DNA from: Catonia carolina
Lineage: Eukaryota > Arthropoda > Insecta > Hemiptera > Achilidae
NCBI GenBank assembly: GCA_035578175.1
Contig: JAQMRL010000021.1
Location: forward strand, 4,787,084 to 4,851,083
Direction: 5' to 3'
DNA length: 64,000 nt
The translations under genes and the position numbers were made by a program. Below, in pieces: positions 31,414 to 42,355 of this stretch. Every line of letters begins with the position of its first letter. The stretch's first letter is position 1. The notes under the pieces are model-generated. The model was not told where the DNA came from. It worked only from the letters and a program-made list of their open reading frames with translations, and did no database searches.

Positions 31414-31557
31414 ACACACAGACCAATCGCTAAAAACATGTTTTTTGAGTTCAGGGGGTCTGAAAACGTATAGATCCGGTGAAAACTCGATTTCGAAAAA
31501 TCGACATGAAAACAATACTTTCCTTCCTATATATTCATATAGGCAAGAGAAAGTAAA
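30577..31557 (-). mobile_element. HelA, full length
   Basis: Both subterminal repeats and the hairpin are intact. Interrupted CA tract at 31360-31420. Confidence 0.95.
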
Positions 31558-31923
31558 AACACAAATATCTCGTCATGAATAAATTTATTAGCCATGAATA
31601 ATAGATCATCATTTCTATTAGAAAATGTAGGCCATGGACTGATGTGTTAACATAGATAAATACATTATTATGTATTATAAACCGAATAACATCATCCAAT
31701 TGAAATACACATCGTAAAATTACAATTATTTAATAATTTATCTATAGATATTTAGATCAATGATGTAAAAAGACGTGCTAAAATGTATTATGTAATCGGC
31801 CGCCAATTCACTTGATTACGTTTCGATCAATATTACATACACTAGATACATAATAATGTATCCATTAATCTAATAATCTATTTAAATCTACGATATATTT
31901 ATACAAATGCTAATTTAATCTTA

Positions 31924-32884
31924 AAAAATCTGGTGTGAAACACTCACACAAATTTCTCTTGCCAATGCAAATAATTTAAACAATATAATCTAACATTAAT
32001 AATAAAACATTAGAAATAAACAAAAAAGTAACCTCAGAAAACATAACCTTATTTTAATCATGAGTGAAAGACGCAAAATAAAAATCGACTTGTTTGGCTT
32101 AAAAATACGGAAAATCACACTTTCACGCTAAACTAGGCTCTGTAGAGAAAAACGCTTTAAATAAAAGTTGTAGATCGTTTAATTTTCTATAAATTTGATT
32201 ATATACACTTTTGTCGTAAAATGCATAATACTAAGGCCGAAATCTTAAAAAAATCAATTTTTCACACGTTTTCGTGAGAAAAAAACAGAAAATCGCTAAT
32301 TACTGGTAAACATTAATAACATTAATTACTGGTAACATTAATAATAAAACATTAGAAATAAACAAAAAAGTAACCTCAGAAAACATAACCTTATTTTAAT
32401 CATGAGTGAAAGACGCAAAATAAAAATCGACTTGTTTGGCTTAAAAATACGGAAAATCACACTTTCACGCTAAACTAGGCTCTGTAGAGAAAAACGCTTT
32501 AAATAAAAGTTGTAGATCGTTTAATTTTCTATAAATTTGATTATATACACTTTTGTCGTAAAATGCATAATACTAAGGCCGAAATCTTAAAAAAATCAAT
32601 TTTTCACACGTTTTCGTGAGAAAAAAACAGAAAATCGCTAATTACTGGTAAACTAAGCGTTATACAAGAAAATATTTGAAATAAAGTTGTAGAGATTAAC
32701 ATTCTCTACAACTTTTATTATATAACGGTTTGCGCTAAAAGGCATAGTCTATTGAAGCCGCAATCTTAAAATAAAAATGTTTTTACGTGAAAACAGCCTC
32801 ACCAAGAATTTCAGCAAACATGGCGCCTACCCTTTCTTGCAGAGCATAAAAAATGTAGTGAACCAGGCGATTTTAAAAAAAATC
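31924..32884 (-). mobile_element. HelA, 5'-truncated, with internal 342-bp duplication
   Basis: 3' end at 31924. Segment 31991-32310 is repeated at 32333-32652 without visible mismatch. The 5' part stops at GAACCAGGCGATTTT, where the 1.09-kb palindrome begins. Confidence 0.93.
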
Positions 32885-33149
32885 AACAACTAAGGCCCTG
32901 ATAATTAAATGCACTTTTTATACTTTGCTTCACTTTCTCGAATAAAGTTTAATTTGTAGGAAATTTAAATGAAAGTATTTCAGTAAAAAAATATACACGA
33001 AATTAGGAGTAATACATAAAATATAATATTTTCAGTTTAATATAAATCTACGAGGGTTATCCAGAAAATAACCTCCGTTTTGAAATAAAAAGTAAACGAG
33101 TGAAGATACAAAAACTTTATTATATACATATTAAAACTACAGTTTTTCT

Positions 33150-33392
33150 CTATTTTTCGACATAGTCGCCAAACAGATTCAAGCACTTGTCGTACCTTGG
33201 AATAGTCTTTGAAATACCCTCAGCATAAAAATCTGCCGCCTGTGAATGTAGCCAACCATTCACGGCGTTTTGAAGCTCTTCGTCATTGGCGAACCGCTGA
33301 GATGCAACCCACCGCTTCATGTTCGGGAACAGGTGAAAGTCACTAGGAGCCAAGTGTTCGGGCTGTATGGGGAATGATCGAAAACGTCCCAT
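33150..33392 (-). pseudogene. Mariner transposase C-terminus, left arm
   Basis: The minus-strand frame reads LAPSDFHLFPNMKRWVASQR, FANDEELQNAVNGWLHSQ and ends RYDKCLNLFGDYVEK. The APSD Asp is the third catalytic residue. A 2-bp insertion (CAAGTGTTCGGGC) shifts the frame just before it. Confidence 0.88.
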
Positions 33393-33446
33393 TTAAACTT
33401 GGCCAAAAGTTCATTTGTTCTTCGAGCTGTATGAGGGCGAGAAAAC

Positions 33447-33711
33447 AAATGAACTTTTAGCCAAGTTTAAATAGGACGTTTTCGATCATTCCCCATACAG
33501 CCCGGACTTGGCCCCTAGTGACTTTCACCTGTTCCCGAACATGAAGCGGTGGCTTGCATCTCAGCGGTTCGCCAATGACGAAGAGCTTCAAAACACCGTG
33601 AATGGTTGGCTAAATTCACAGGCGGCAGATTTTTATGCAGAGGGTATTTCAAAGACTATTCCAAGGTACGACAAGTGCTTGAATCTGTTTGGCGACTATG
33701 TCGAAAAATAG
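33447..33711 (+). pseudogene. Mariner transposase C-terminus, right arm
   Basis: From TNELLAKFK it reads through FDHSPYSPDLAPSDFHLFPN, MKRWLASQRFANDEELQN and ends CLNLFGDYVEK. It is the inverse of the left arm without the 2-bp insertion. The Asp pair cannot be completed because the upstream half is replaced by the inverted arm. Confidence 0.88.
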
Positions 33712-33976
33712 AGAAAAACTGTAGTTTTAATATGTATATAATAAAGTTATTGTATCTTCACTCGTTTACTTTTTATTTCAAAACGGAGGTTATTTTCTGG
33801 ATAACCCTCGTAGATTTATATTAAATTGAAAATATTATATTTTATGTATTACTCCTAATTTCGTGTATATTTTTTTACTGAAATACTTTCATTTAAATTT
33901 CCTACAAATTAAACTTTATTCGAGAAAGTGAAGCAAAGTATAAAAAGTGCATTTAATTATCAGGGCCTTAGTTGTT

Positions 33977-34292
33977 TCAGTTGCGTTACACTTGTTTACA
34001 ATTTATTGATAGTTGAAGTTAAACAAACTACTGTTGAGTGTTGTTACCTACCTTTGTTTGTATCTGGAAAACGGTAATAATATTGACAGATACAAAAATT
34101 CCTGAAACTGTAGCTACATAAATATACCTGTAATTGTACTCGTAAAAAGAACGCATTTCTGTGTATGTGTATGTATGTGTGTGTGTGTGTTCGCGCGCGC
34201 GTGAGTTATTTATTACCTTCTACAAAATGTCATAGTTAACAGCAATAAAGTTTATTACAGTGACTGGTAAACTTCAAACTTAAAATATAAAT
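33977..34292. other. Unclassified, with short GT/GC microsatellite
   Basis: GTATGTGTGTGTG followed by a CGCGCGCG run at 34159-34201, and no other feature. Confidence 0.5.
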
Positions 34293-34970
34293 AAAAATAT
34301 CTAGTATGAAACACTCACACGACTTTCTCTCGTCAATGTAAATAATGAACAATATAACTTATGTTTAATCATTAGTAAACAAACCCACCGGGTTGGTCTA
34401 GAGGTAAAGTCGTCGCCTCGAGTCAGCTGTTTAACAGCTGATTTTCGGAGACGAAGGTTCCTGGTTCAAATCCTAGTAAAGGTAGTTACTTTTATACGGA
34501 TTTGAATACTAGACAGTGGTTACCGGTGTACTTTGATGGTTGGGTTTCAATTAACCATACTCTCTCAGGAATGGTCGGCCTGGGTCTGTACAAGACTACA
34601 CAGTCTCATTTACACGTCATACATATCATCCTCATCTCATTGGGTCATGGGGTTGCTTATTGTTCTAAATTGAACAGATTGCAACGTACACACATTAGGA
34701 ATCTTAAAAAAAAAAAAAAATTAGTAAACAATGTAAAATTAAAAACATAACCTAATTTTAATCATGAATGATGACGCTAAATGGAAATCAACTTATGTAC
34801 AACATAAAAAATGGAAAATCACTAATAGACGCTAAACTAAGAGATTAAATATTCAAAAATGTTGTAGATTTTTTTTTTAAATTTCCTATAAATTTGTTTT
34901 ATTGTGTACATATTTGTCACCCAACACGTATATTTTCAACAGAATTGGTTATCCGGAAGTAGAATTTTTT
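34293..34970 (-). mobile_element. HelA, diverged subtype, split by SINE-B
   Basis: The 3' end (AAACACTCACACGACTTTCT) is at 34307-34328. After the SINE-B the sequence continues AAACATAACCTAATTTTAAT and CGCTAAACTAAGAGATTAAA to about 34965. Confidence 0.85.
34383..34720 (+). mobile_element. SINE-B with perfect 11-bp target duplication
   Basis: TTAGTAAACAA is at 34372-34382 and 34721-34731. The element starts ACCCACCGGGTTGGTCTAGA and ends in a long A-run. This copy defines both ends of the family. Confidence 0.97.
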
Positions 34971-34984
34971 ATTTATTTATTTAT

Positions 34985-35316
34985 TTTTTTTTTTTTTTTG
35001 TAATCCCTAATTTGTGTACGTTGCAATCTGTTCAATTCAGAACAATAAGCAACCCCATGACCCAATGAGATGAAGATGATGTGTATGACGTGTAAATGAG
35101 GTGTAGTCTTGTACAGACTCAGGTCGACCATTCCTGAGAGAGTATAGTTAATTGAACCCCAACCATCAAAGTACACCGGTAACCACTATCTAGCATTCAA
35201 ATCCGTAAAAAAGTAACTAACTTTACTAGGATTTGAACCAGGAACCATCGTCTCCGAAAATCAGCTGTTAAACAGCTGGTTTTGGCGACGACTTTACCTC
35301 TAGACCAACCCGGTGG
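34985..35316 (-). mobile_element. SINE-B, full length
   Basis: T-run at 34984-34999, head ending GACCAACCCGGTGGGT at 35316. ATTTATTTATTT is found on both sides as a likely target duplication. Confidence 0.9.
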
Positions 35317-35328
35317 GTTCATTTATTT

Positions 35329-35870
35329 ATTTAACCTTCACTTCATTCACGATAGGGTCTGGTAGTATAATTAAATAGGATATAACTGTGACTTATGTCT
35401 TTTACACCTGTACTTCTTCTGTTCTTAAATAGTCAGTCACATAATTGGCTGAACACGTGACAAAAACAGAACTATTTTTTGTAACCCTGAAACTGTCAGA
35501 TCGAGTGCAAAAAATTTAACACCCCATCTGCCTATTATGGGCATATTATTTTGTCTTTTACGCCTGTACCTCTTCTGTTGTTAAATGCTTCAGTCATATA
35601 ATTGGCTGACCACGTGAAAAGAAACAGAACTATTTTTTGTAGCCCTGAAACTATCAGATAGAGTGCAAAATATTTAACACCCCACCTGCCTGTTATGTAC
35701 GTATTATTTTGTCTTTTACACCTGTACCTCATCTGTTGTTAAATGCTTCAGTCATTGGCTGATCACATGACAAGAAACAAAACTATTTTTTGTAGCCCTA
35801 ACACTATCAGATAGAGTGCAAAGAATTTAACACTCTCCTTGCCTTTTGTGGGCATATTATTTTATTATTA
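35329..35870 (-). repeat. Rep-D 5' region amplified as three ~157-bp tandem units
   Basis: GTCTTTTACACCTGTACTTC starts at 35397, with relatives at 35553 and 35711. Each unit contains TTCAGTCA-ATTGGCTGA and ends in GCCTRTTATGGGCATATTATT or a variant. Units are more diverged than the 212-bp array. Confidence 0.88.
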
Positions 35871-36339
35871 ACATCTATAGACACAAAAATTAATAACTAA
35901 GAAAACCATCATCAGGTGAAATTTGTCAATTTTCCGAACCGTTAAAAGTGTTAAACGAATTGATGTATGTCAACCTCCTTGCTCAAGTCCTAACCTGTTT
36001 ATTACAGATAAAAACTACTTTTACAATATTTTTATCTGTAATTAAATGAATACAGTAATCGTGAATGGATAGATTTTATAATGTACGATTATTTTAATCC
36101 TTTCTCATAATATTTCCTGTATTATTAGTCTAATAATAGCAAAAAATGTAGCATAATTCAACAAAATCAACCACTTCATGACAAATTCTATTAATTACTG
36201 TAATTGCATTTAATATGTACTCAAATAAATTAGTTTGATTTTTTTTTTTTTTGTATAGTAAAAGACACTTAAATAAATTATTTACGTCATTATCAGGTAA
36301 AAAATAACGAAATCATTAATATAAGATAAAAGATAGTTA
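35871..36339. other. Unclassified AT-rich stretch
   Basis: No recognised feature. Confidence 0.5.
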
Positions 36340-36499
36340 AATTTTACTTTCACTTGCCCTATATAAAAATATAAAAGGAAGAAAAGTATTGTTTTCATAT
36401 CGATTTTTCACCAAAAATACATGTTTTTACTGAACCTAAGAAACGTGTTTTTTGCGATTGGTCTTTGTGTTTGAAGTTGATTGATCTTGATTAGTTGTC

Positions 36500-36658
36500 T
36501 TGATCTTGTAGTTGGTAACGTGCTCGCCTGTCATCATGCGGTCTTGGGTTCGAATCCCATTCAGGCACGGCATATTTTCATACGTTACAAAAATCATTTC
36601 ATCCTTCACCGTCTGCATTAGCAGTAATTGCAGAACAGTCGGACGTTAAACCAAAAAA
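36500..36658 (+). mobile_element. SINE-C, 5'-truncated
   Basis: GTAGTTGGTAACGTGCTCGC, box B GGTTCGAATCC, shared domain GTCTGCATTAGCAG and A8 tail. Confidence 0.88.
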
Positions 36659-36745
36659 AAGGTCCTAGTGTTTCTTTGTATGTGAAAAAATGTATCAAGA
36701 ATGAAATATTGTACGAAATTGAAAATTGCAACTTAAATACGGCCT

Positions 36746-37079
36746 ACCCACCGGGTTGGTCTCGGGGTAAAGTCGTCGCCGTGAGTCAGCTGTTTAACAG
36801 CTGATTGTTGGAGACGAAGGTTCCTGGTTCAAATCCCCTAGTAAAGGTAGTTACTTTTTTACGGATTTGAATACTAGACAGTGGTTACCGGTGTACTTTG
36901 ATCGTTTGGGGTTCAGTTAACCATACTCTCTCAGGAATGGCCAACCTGAGTGTGTACAAGACTACACCTCATTTACACGCCATATATATCATCCTCATCT
37001 CATTGGGTCATGGGGTTGCTTATTGTTCTCAATTGAACAGATTGCAACGTACACACATTAGGGATTATAAAAAAAAAAT
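36746..37079 (+). mobile_element. SINE-B, full length
   Basis: Head ACCCACCGGGTTGGTCTCGG, body intact, A-tail. The flanks ATACGGCCT and ATACTGCCT are a one-mismatch target duplication. Confidence 0.92.
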
Positions 37080-37145
37080 ACTGCCTTCTATACGACCCAG
37101 CACGAACATTTTAAAAAAGAAAATCGGTTGACCGATTTTGATGAG

Positions 37146-37734
37146 TGGGTAAGTATTACATTAATTAAGTTAGTAGAGAGTTTAACAAATTTTGTCTATT
37201 TTTCATGCGTTTATTTTTATTTAATTAAAAAATATTTTTTTTAAAAATTGCGTTTGTCTATTATTGATTTATTTTACATCATTCTCTTCAAAATTAAATT
37301 CTCTACAAGTTTTGTATAAGAATTTCTTGTGTTTATTATCCATTTAACAAAGTTCATCTGCTTCAAACCTAAAAGAAACTTGTTTTTCGCGACCAAATTT
37401 TGCGTATTTCATCAGATATCTTAAAAATTACTGCAGCTACAGGTCTGAAACCTGTTTTGTTACATTTTTCTGTTAATTTTACATACGATACGGTAAAATT
37501 TATGTCTAATTTAACGCCCAACAAATATCTGTAGGGCTTCGTTTTATCGGGGAAACTGAAATTTTGACGAAATTTTTCACTCTGTATATAACTCGGTAAC
37601 AACTAATGATTTTCGGACTTATGTTAATTTGAACTTTTTTTCTTCTTTAGTTGTGGGGAATCCCGCCCGGAGTTCTTGGAATCCTTTTTCAGAACTCCCT
37701 GTATATGTACAAAACCTAAAAACCTGTACAAAAA
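37146..37734. other. Unclassified sequence between two HelA pieces
   Basis: It includes GGGGAAACTGAAATTTTGAC and CGAAATTTTTCACTCTGTAT. It may be an insertion into HelA, since HelA sequence resumes at 37735 after a gap of only part of the element. Confidence 0.45.
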
Positions 37735-38178
37735 CTGTAGAGAATTTAAAATTCTACAACTTTTATCTCAAACATTTTTTGGATCATGCTTAGTTTAGCG
37801 GTAATTAGCAATTTTCTGTTTTTTTCTCACGAAAACGTATGAAAAATCGATTTTTTTTTTAGATTTCGGCCTTAGTATGCATTTTACGACAAAAGTGTAT
37901 ATAATTAAATTTATAGGAAATTAAAAGATCTACGACTTTTATTTAAAACATTTTTCTCTACAGAGCCTAGTTTAGCGTGAAAGAGTGATTTTCCGTATTT
38001 TAAAGCCAAACTGAGGTTGATTTTAATTTTGCGCGTTTCACTCATGATTAAAATAAGGTATGTTTTTGAGGTTAGTTTTTTTTTAAATTTCTAATGTTGT
38101 ATTACTAATGTTTGGTTATATTGGTCATTATTTGCATTGGCAAGAGAAAGTTGTGTGAGTGTTTCACGCCAGATTTGT
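37735..38178 (+). mobile_element. HelA 3' half
   Basis: From TAGAGAATTTAAAATTCTAC to GGCAAGAGAAAGTTGTGTG and CACGCCAGATTTG. Confidence 0.92.
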
Positions 38179-38189
38179 TTTTAAATTAT

Positions 38190-38371
38190 TTATTTAACGT
38201 CGCATCAACTACAACGGTCATTAGCGACGACGTAGGGGTGGAACTTTTGTACAATGGAGGATGAATTGATTTATTGTAACGTATGAAAATATGCCGTGCC
38301 TGAGTGGGATTCGAACCCAGGACCGCATGATGAGAGGCGACCACGTTACCAACTGCGCCAATGTGGCCTGC
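38190..38371 (-). mobile_element. SINE-C, long-tailed subtype, full
   Basis: Head GCAGGCCACATTGGCGCAG (minus strand), box B GGTTCGAATCC, end ACGTCGTCGCTAATGACCG and TAGTTGATGCGACGTTAAAT. Confidence 0.88.
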
Positions 38372-38424
38372 TTAAATTCTTCTTTTATGAACGTTAAATA
38401 AACTTAAAAAAATATACGGTCAAT

Positions 38425-38939
38425 AATTTCTTTTTCCTAATTTGTGTACATTGCAATCTGTTGAATTGAGAACAATAAGCAACCCCATGACCCAATGAGA
38501 TGAGAATGATGTGTATGACGTGTAAATGAGGTGTAGTCTTGTACAGACCCAGGCCGACCATTCCTGGGAGAGTAGTCTATGGTTAATTGAACCCCAACCA
38601 TCAAAGTACATCGGTAACCACTGTCTACTATTCAAATCCGTATAAAAGTAACTACCTTTACTAGGATTAGCCGGCCGCATTGGCGTAGTTGGTAACGTGC
38701 TGGCTTCTCACTATGCGGTCTTGGGTTCGAATACCATTCAGGCACGGCATATTTTCATACGTAACAAAAATCATTTTCATCCTTCACCGTCTGCATTAGC
38801 AGTAATTGCAGAACAGTCGGACGTTAAACCAAAAAAAAAAAAAAAATTACTAGGGTTTGAACAAGGAACCTTCGTCTCCGAAAATCAGCTGTTCAACAGC
38901 TGACTCACGGCAACGACTTAACCTCTATACCAACCCTGA
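38425..38939 (-). mobile_element. SINE-B split by SINE-C
   Basis: Body 38425-38668, head 38847-38939 (TTTGAACAAGGAACCTTCG to ACCAACCCTGAGG). ACGGTCAATAAT near 38416 and 38960 may be its target duplication. Confidence 0.9.
38669..38846 (+). mobile_element. SINE-C, short-tailed subtype, 11-bp target duplication
   Basis: TTACTAGGATT (38658-38668) and TTACTAGGGTT (38847-38857) flank it. Box A TGGCGTAGTTGG is at 38681-38692, box B-like GGTTCGAATAC at 38724-38734, shared domain GTCTGCATTAGCAG, and A16 tail. Confidence 0.95.
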
Positions 38940-38983
38940 GGTTACAAATAATAGCAATAACGGTCAATAATAGCAATCATTAA

Positions 38984-39136
38984 GATAAAACGCAGAAATT
39001 ACAAACACTAAACGCACACATTTTATTGCATATATTTTGTACAAGAATCAGAATAATATACCTATATTAGGTAAAAACGTATAACTGATACATTTTTAAC
39101 TATGATTCTAACATTATATTTATAATAAAACAAATT
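38984..39136. repeat. 153-bp direct repeat, copy 1
   Basis: GATAAAACGCAGAAATTACA to TATAATAAAACAAATT matches 39788-39940 without indels and with very few mismatches. Confidence 0.92.
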
Positions 39137-39787
39137 AACAAAACACTTAGGAATAAACAGGAAACCTCAGCAAACATCAAAGCAACCTGAAAATTATAGA
39201 ACTTCTTAAGTTAAAATTCTTACTTTTAAAACCTAAAACTTATAACCATCAAATTTCAACCTGAAACGAAAAATATCTTCAAATCTCAGACTTCAAAATT
39301 TAAACTTAGAACATCAATCCGAAACTATGAAAACGAAAATTTTTAAACATAAAAATTTTAAACCTAAAAACTTCAACTATTATTGAACTACAAAACATCA
39401 AATTTTAAAAATACAAAGTTGTAAACTTTAAGCTTTGAATCTCTGAATCTCTCAAAGCCAAACCCAAAGCTGAAACGTATCTAGGTTAAAACCTATAAAA
39501 TTCTAATTTTTAATTAAAACATTAACCTCAACTTACAGATTTCAAATGTAAAAACTAATTATTCTTATCCATCTAACCTTTTGAGCGAACTTCACTTTAT
39601 CAACTTAAAAATTCAGATCCACCTAACCCCTTTGGCGGCCGAACTTCACCCAATGACAAAGTGCGGTCGCGCAGCGCCCGTATTTTTAAGGTTCTGATCC
39701 GCTTATGTATTCTAATCCACCTACCCCTGTGATGCGAGACACGGAAGCGGCGCGGAGCGCCGCTGGAGTGGCGAGTCATTTTATAAT
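39137..39787. other. Unclassified spacer between the 153-bp repeats
   Basis: The first part is A-rich with many AAACxTAAAA words. 39570-39780 is GC-richer (GGAAGCGGCGCGGAGCGCCG). No coding similarity found. Confidence 0.5.
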
Positions 39788-39940
39788 GATAAAACGCAAA
39801 AATTACAAACATTAAACGCACACATTTTATTGCATATATTTTGTACAAGAATCAGAATGTTATACCTATATTAGGTAAAAACGTATAACTGATACATTTT
39901 TAACTATGATTCTAACATTATATTTATAATAAAACAAATT
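39788..39940. repeat. 153-bp direct repeat, copy 2
   Basis: Offset exactly 804 bp from copy 1. Confidence 0.92.
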
Positions 39941-40628
39941 TATTTAAGGTCGTAAATACAGTTACGTAGGACATAGATACATGTTTAAAAAACTAACCTG
40001 GCAAAATATCAAAACATAAAATTATAACATGTTAATCATAACATGTTGCTAATAAAATAAAAATTTACATTTTAAATTAGTAAATTATGTATTGAATATA
40101 TTTTTTAATAGGCGAATAGCTATTTAGGTTAACTCTATAAAATTTATAGGTTATAGTAAAATAGCCTTTGTTTATTATTACAGACGGGGAGGTCAAAAAC
40201 TATTAAATGTAAAAATATTATGTGAAACACTTACATGATTTTATCTTGCCAGTACATAATTAAAAATAAGTAAATCTTTATTTGTCAGCGGCCAAAAATG
40301 GAATAAACATCGTCAAATATAGTAGGCTATAAGGCCTACGTACGTTTAAATCTATTTTAATAAACGAAGGGCCAAGGGGGAAAACGATCAAAGTCCAAGA
40401 ATTTAAAAAATTGGGTTTTTACGGCATAATGTAGCCTACTTAAAGTTTTTGTCTTTGACATAGCAGATCCAAAATAAGGTAAAAACGATCAGTTTCCTTT
40501 TTATTGCAGTTTTAAAATATACGGCAAAGGTAAACAATGATCAGAGTCCGCGAGTTGCTGTGGAGTAACGATCAGAGTCCCATTTTAATCCCCATCACTG
40601 CCATCATTGCATGATGAATTGTATCAGT
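39941..40628. other. Unclassified; small HelA 3' relic near 40205
   Basis: TATGTGAAACACTTACATGA followed by TTTTATCTTGCCAGTA at 40218-40253 is a decayed HelA 3' end on the minus strand. The word AACGATCA(R)AGTCC or a variant recurs at 40382, 40485, 40535 and 40567. Confidence 0.5.
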
Positions 40629-40629
40629 T

Positions 40630-41887
40630 TTTTACTTTCTCTTACCTATATGAACATATAGGAAGGAAAGTATTGTTTTCATGTCGATTTTAACTAATAC
40701 ACTCTTCACCGGATCTACACGTAAACAGACCCCATCAACCCACACAAACATGATTTTAGCGATTGGTCTGTGTGTGTGTGAACAGAATATCTCAAGAACC
40801 AAACATTGTACCAACTAGAAACTTGAAGTTACACACCACTACCGGATCCGACACGAACATTTTTATCAAAATCGGTCAACGGGAAGTAGTAGTTTATTCG
40901 TATCATTTTTCAGTTTTTTGCGATTTTCTCAAAAACTGGTCCTACGATTTTTTTTTAAATCGCCTCGTTTACTAAATTTTTTATGCTCTACAAGATAGGG
41001 CCATGTTTGCTGAATTCTTGGTGAGGCTGTTTTCACGTAAAAAAATTGTTTTTTTAATATTACGGCTTTAATATGCATTTTAGCGCAAAAATTTATACAA
41101 TAAACGTAGTAGACAATTTAAAATCCTACAACTGTATTTCTAACATTTTCTGGTAAACGCTTATTTTAGAAGTAATTTGTGATTTTCTGTTTTTTTTCTC
41201 GCGAAAACTTGTGAAAAATCGAATTTTTTTTAAGATTTCGGCCTTAGTATGCATTTTACGATAAAAGTGTATATAATAAAATTTATAGGAAATTAAAAGA
41301 TCTCCAACTTTTATTTATAGCATTTTTCTCTACAGACCCTAGTTTAGCGTGAAAGAGTGATTTTCCGTATTTTTAAGTCAAACTGAGGTTGATTTTCATT
41401 TTGTGTCTTTCATTTTAGCGCAAACATTTATATAATAAAAGTTGTGGAGAATTTAAAATTCTACAACTTTTATTTCAAATATTTTTTTTGTATAACGTTT
41501 AATTTAGCCGTAATTAGCAATTTTCTGTTTTCTTCTCACGAAAACGTGTGAAAAATTGATTTTTATAAAGATTTCAGCCTTAGTATGCATTTTATGACAA
41601 AAGTGTATACAAATTAAATTATAGAAAATTAAAAGATCTACAACTTTTATTTATAGCATTTTTTGTACAGTTCTTAGTTTAGCGTGAAAGAGTGATTTTC
41701 CGTATTTTTAAGCCAAACTGAGGTTGATGTTCATTTTGCGTCTTTCATATATTATTAAAATTAGGTTATGTTTATTGAGGTAAGTTTTTTGTTTATTTCT
41801 AATGTTTTATTACTAATGTTAGGTTTATTGTTAATTATTTGCATTGGCAAGAGAAAGTTGTGTGAGTGTTTCACACCACATTTTTTT
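40630..41887 (+). mobile_element. HelA, full length, variant 5' region and 335-bp internal duplication
   Basis: The 5' variant ACTAATACACTCTTCACCGG and GTAAACAGACCCCATCAACC is shared with 58813-59805. Segment 41076-41410 repeats at 41411-41745 with moderate divergence. Confidence 0.93.
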
Positions 41888-42355
41888 ATCTAATGTTCTA
41901 GCTATAACAAAAGAAAGTAACTCTTTTAATGGATCTAGGTCACGTATCCGAATCGTTATAAAACATTAATTATCACTTACAAAAAAAAAAACGATCATTA
42001 AAAATAAAGAAGAAAACGACCAACAAACCGGCAAATGTTTAGTAACAGCTCCAAATAAATAATACATTTAGATATTTTATTTACGTAATAAATTCATAAC
42101 AAATCCTGCCTGTGTTTATACAAATGAAAAGAGAGAAATTTAATAGATGGATGTGTCTTCTTAAATAAATTTAGGCTATAGGAAATAACTAATATAGGCT
42201 ACTCAAGTTTGCTTTACTTTGTAATTATATCACTCCGGATTTAGTGATAACTCTTACCGTTATAAAATAGAAATCTTGCCGATTGTTTTATTATTATTAT
42301 TTATTTATTTATTTATTTAGATTGTTTAGACCCATTCAGGATCACATAAAGTCAA
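41888..42355. other. Unclassified AT-rich stretch
   Basis: TTTA repeats at 42290-42320, otherwise no feature. Part may be LINE 3' UTR, because the adjoining LINE lies on the minus strand. Confidence 0.5.

Larger units (their letters stand above)
32885..33976. repeat. 1.09-kb near-perfect palindrome centred near 33430
   Basis: Each arm has ~165 bp of non-transposon flank (AACAACTAAGGCCCTGATAA at the left edge), a mariner TIR (CGAGGGTTATCCAGAAAATA at 33051) and ~370 bp of mariner transposase 3' end. Arm coordinates add to 66861 at most positions, with local 2-bp shifts. The central spacer is about 24 bp. Confidence 0.93.
36340..37145 (+). mobile_element. HelA, diverged, interrupted by SINE-C and SINE-B
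   Basis: 5' end TTTTACTTTCACTTGCCC at 36341, GCGATTGGTCTTTGTG at 36457, then after SINE-C TATCAAGAATGAAATATTGT. After SINE-B it has CGACCCAGCACGAACATTTT and GACCGATTTTGATGA. Confidence 0.8.

Noticed and set aside
38984..39940. LTR retrotransposon with 153-bp LTRs
   Set aside because: No TG...CA ends, primer-binding site or polypurine tract seen; kept only as direct repeats.
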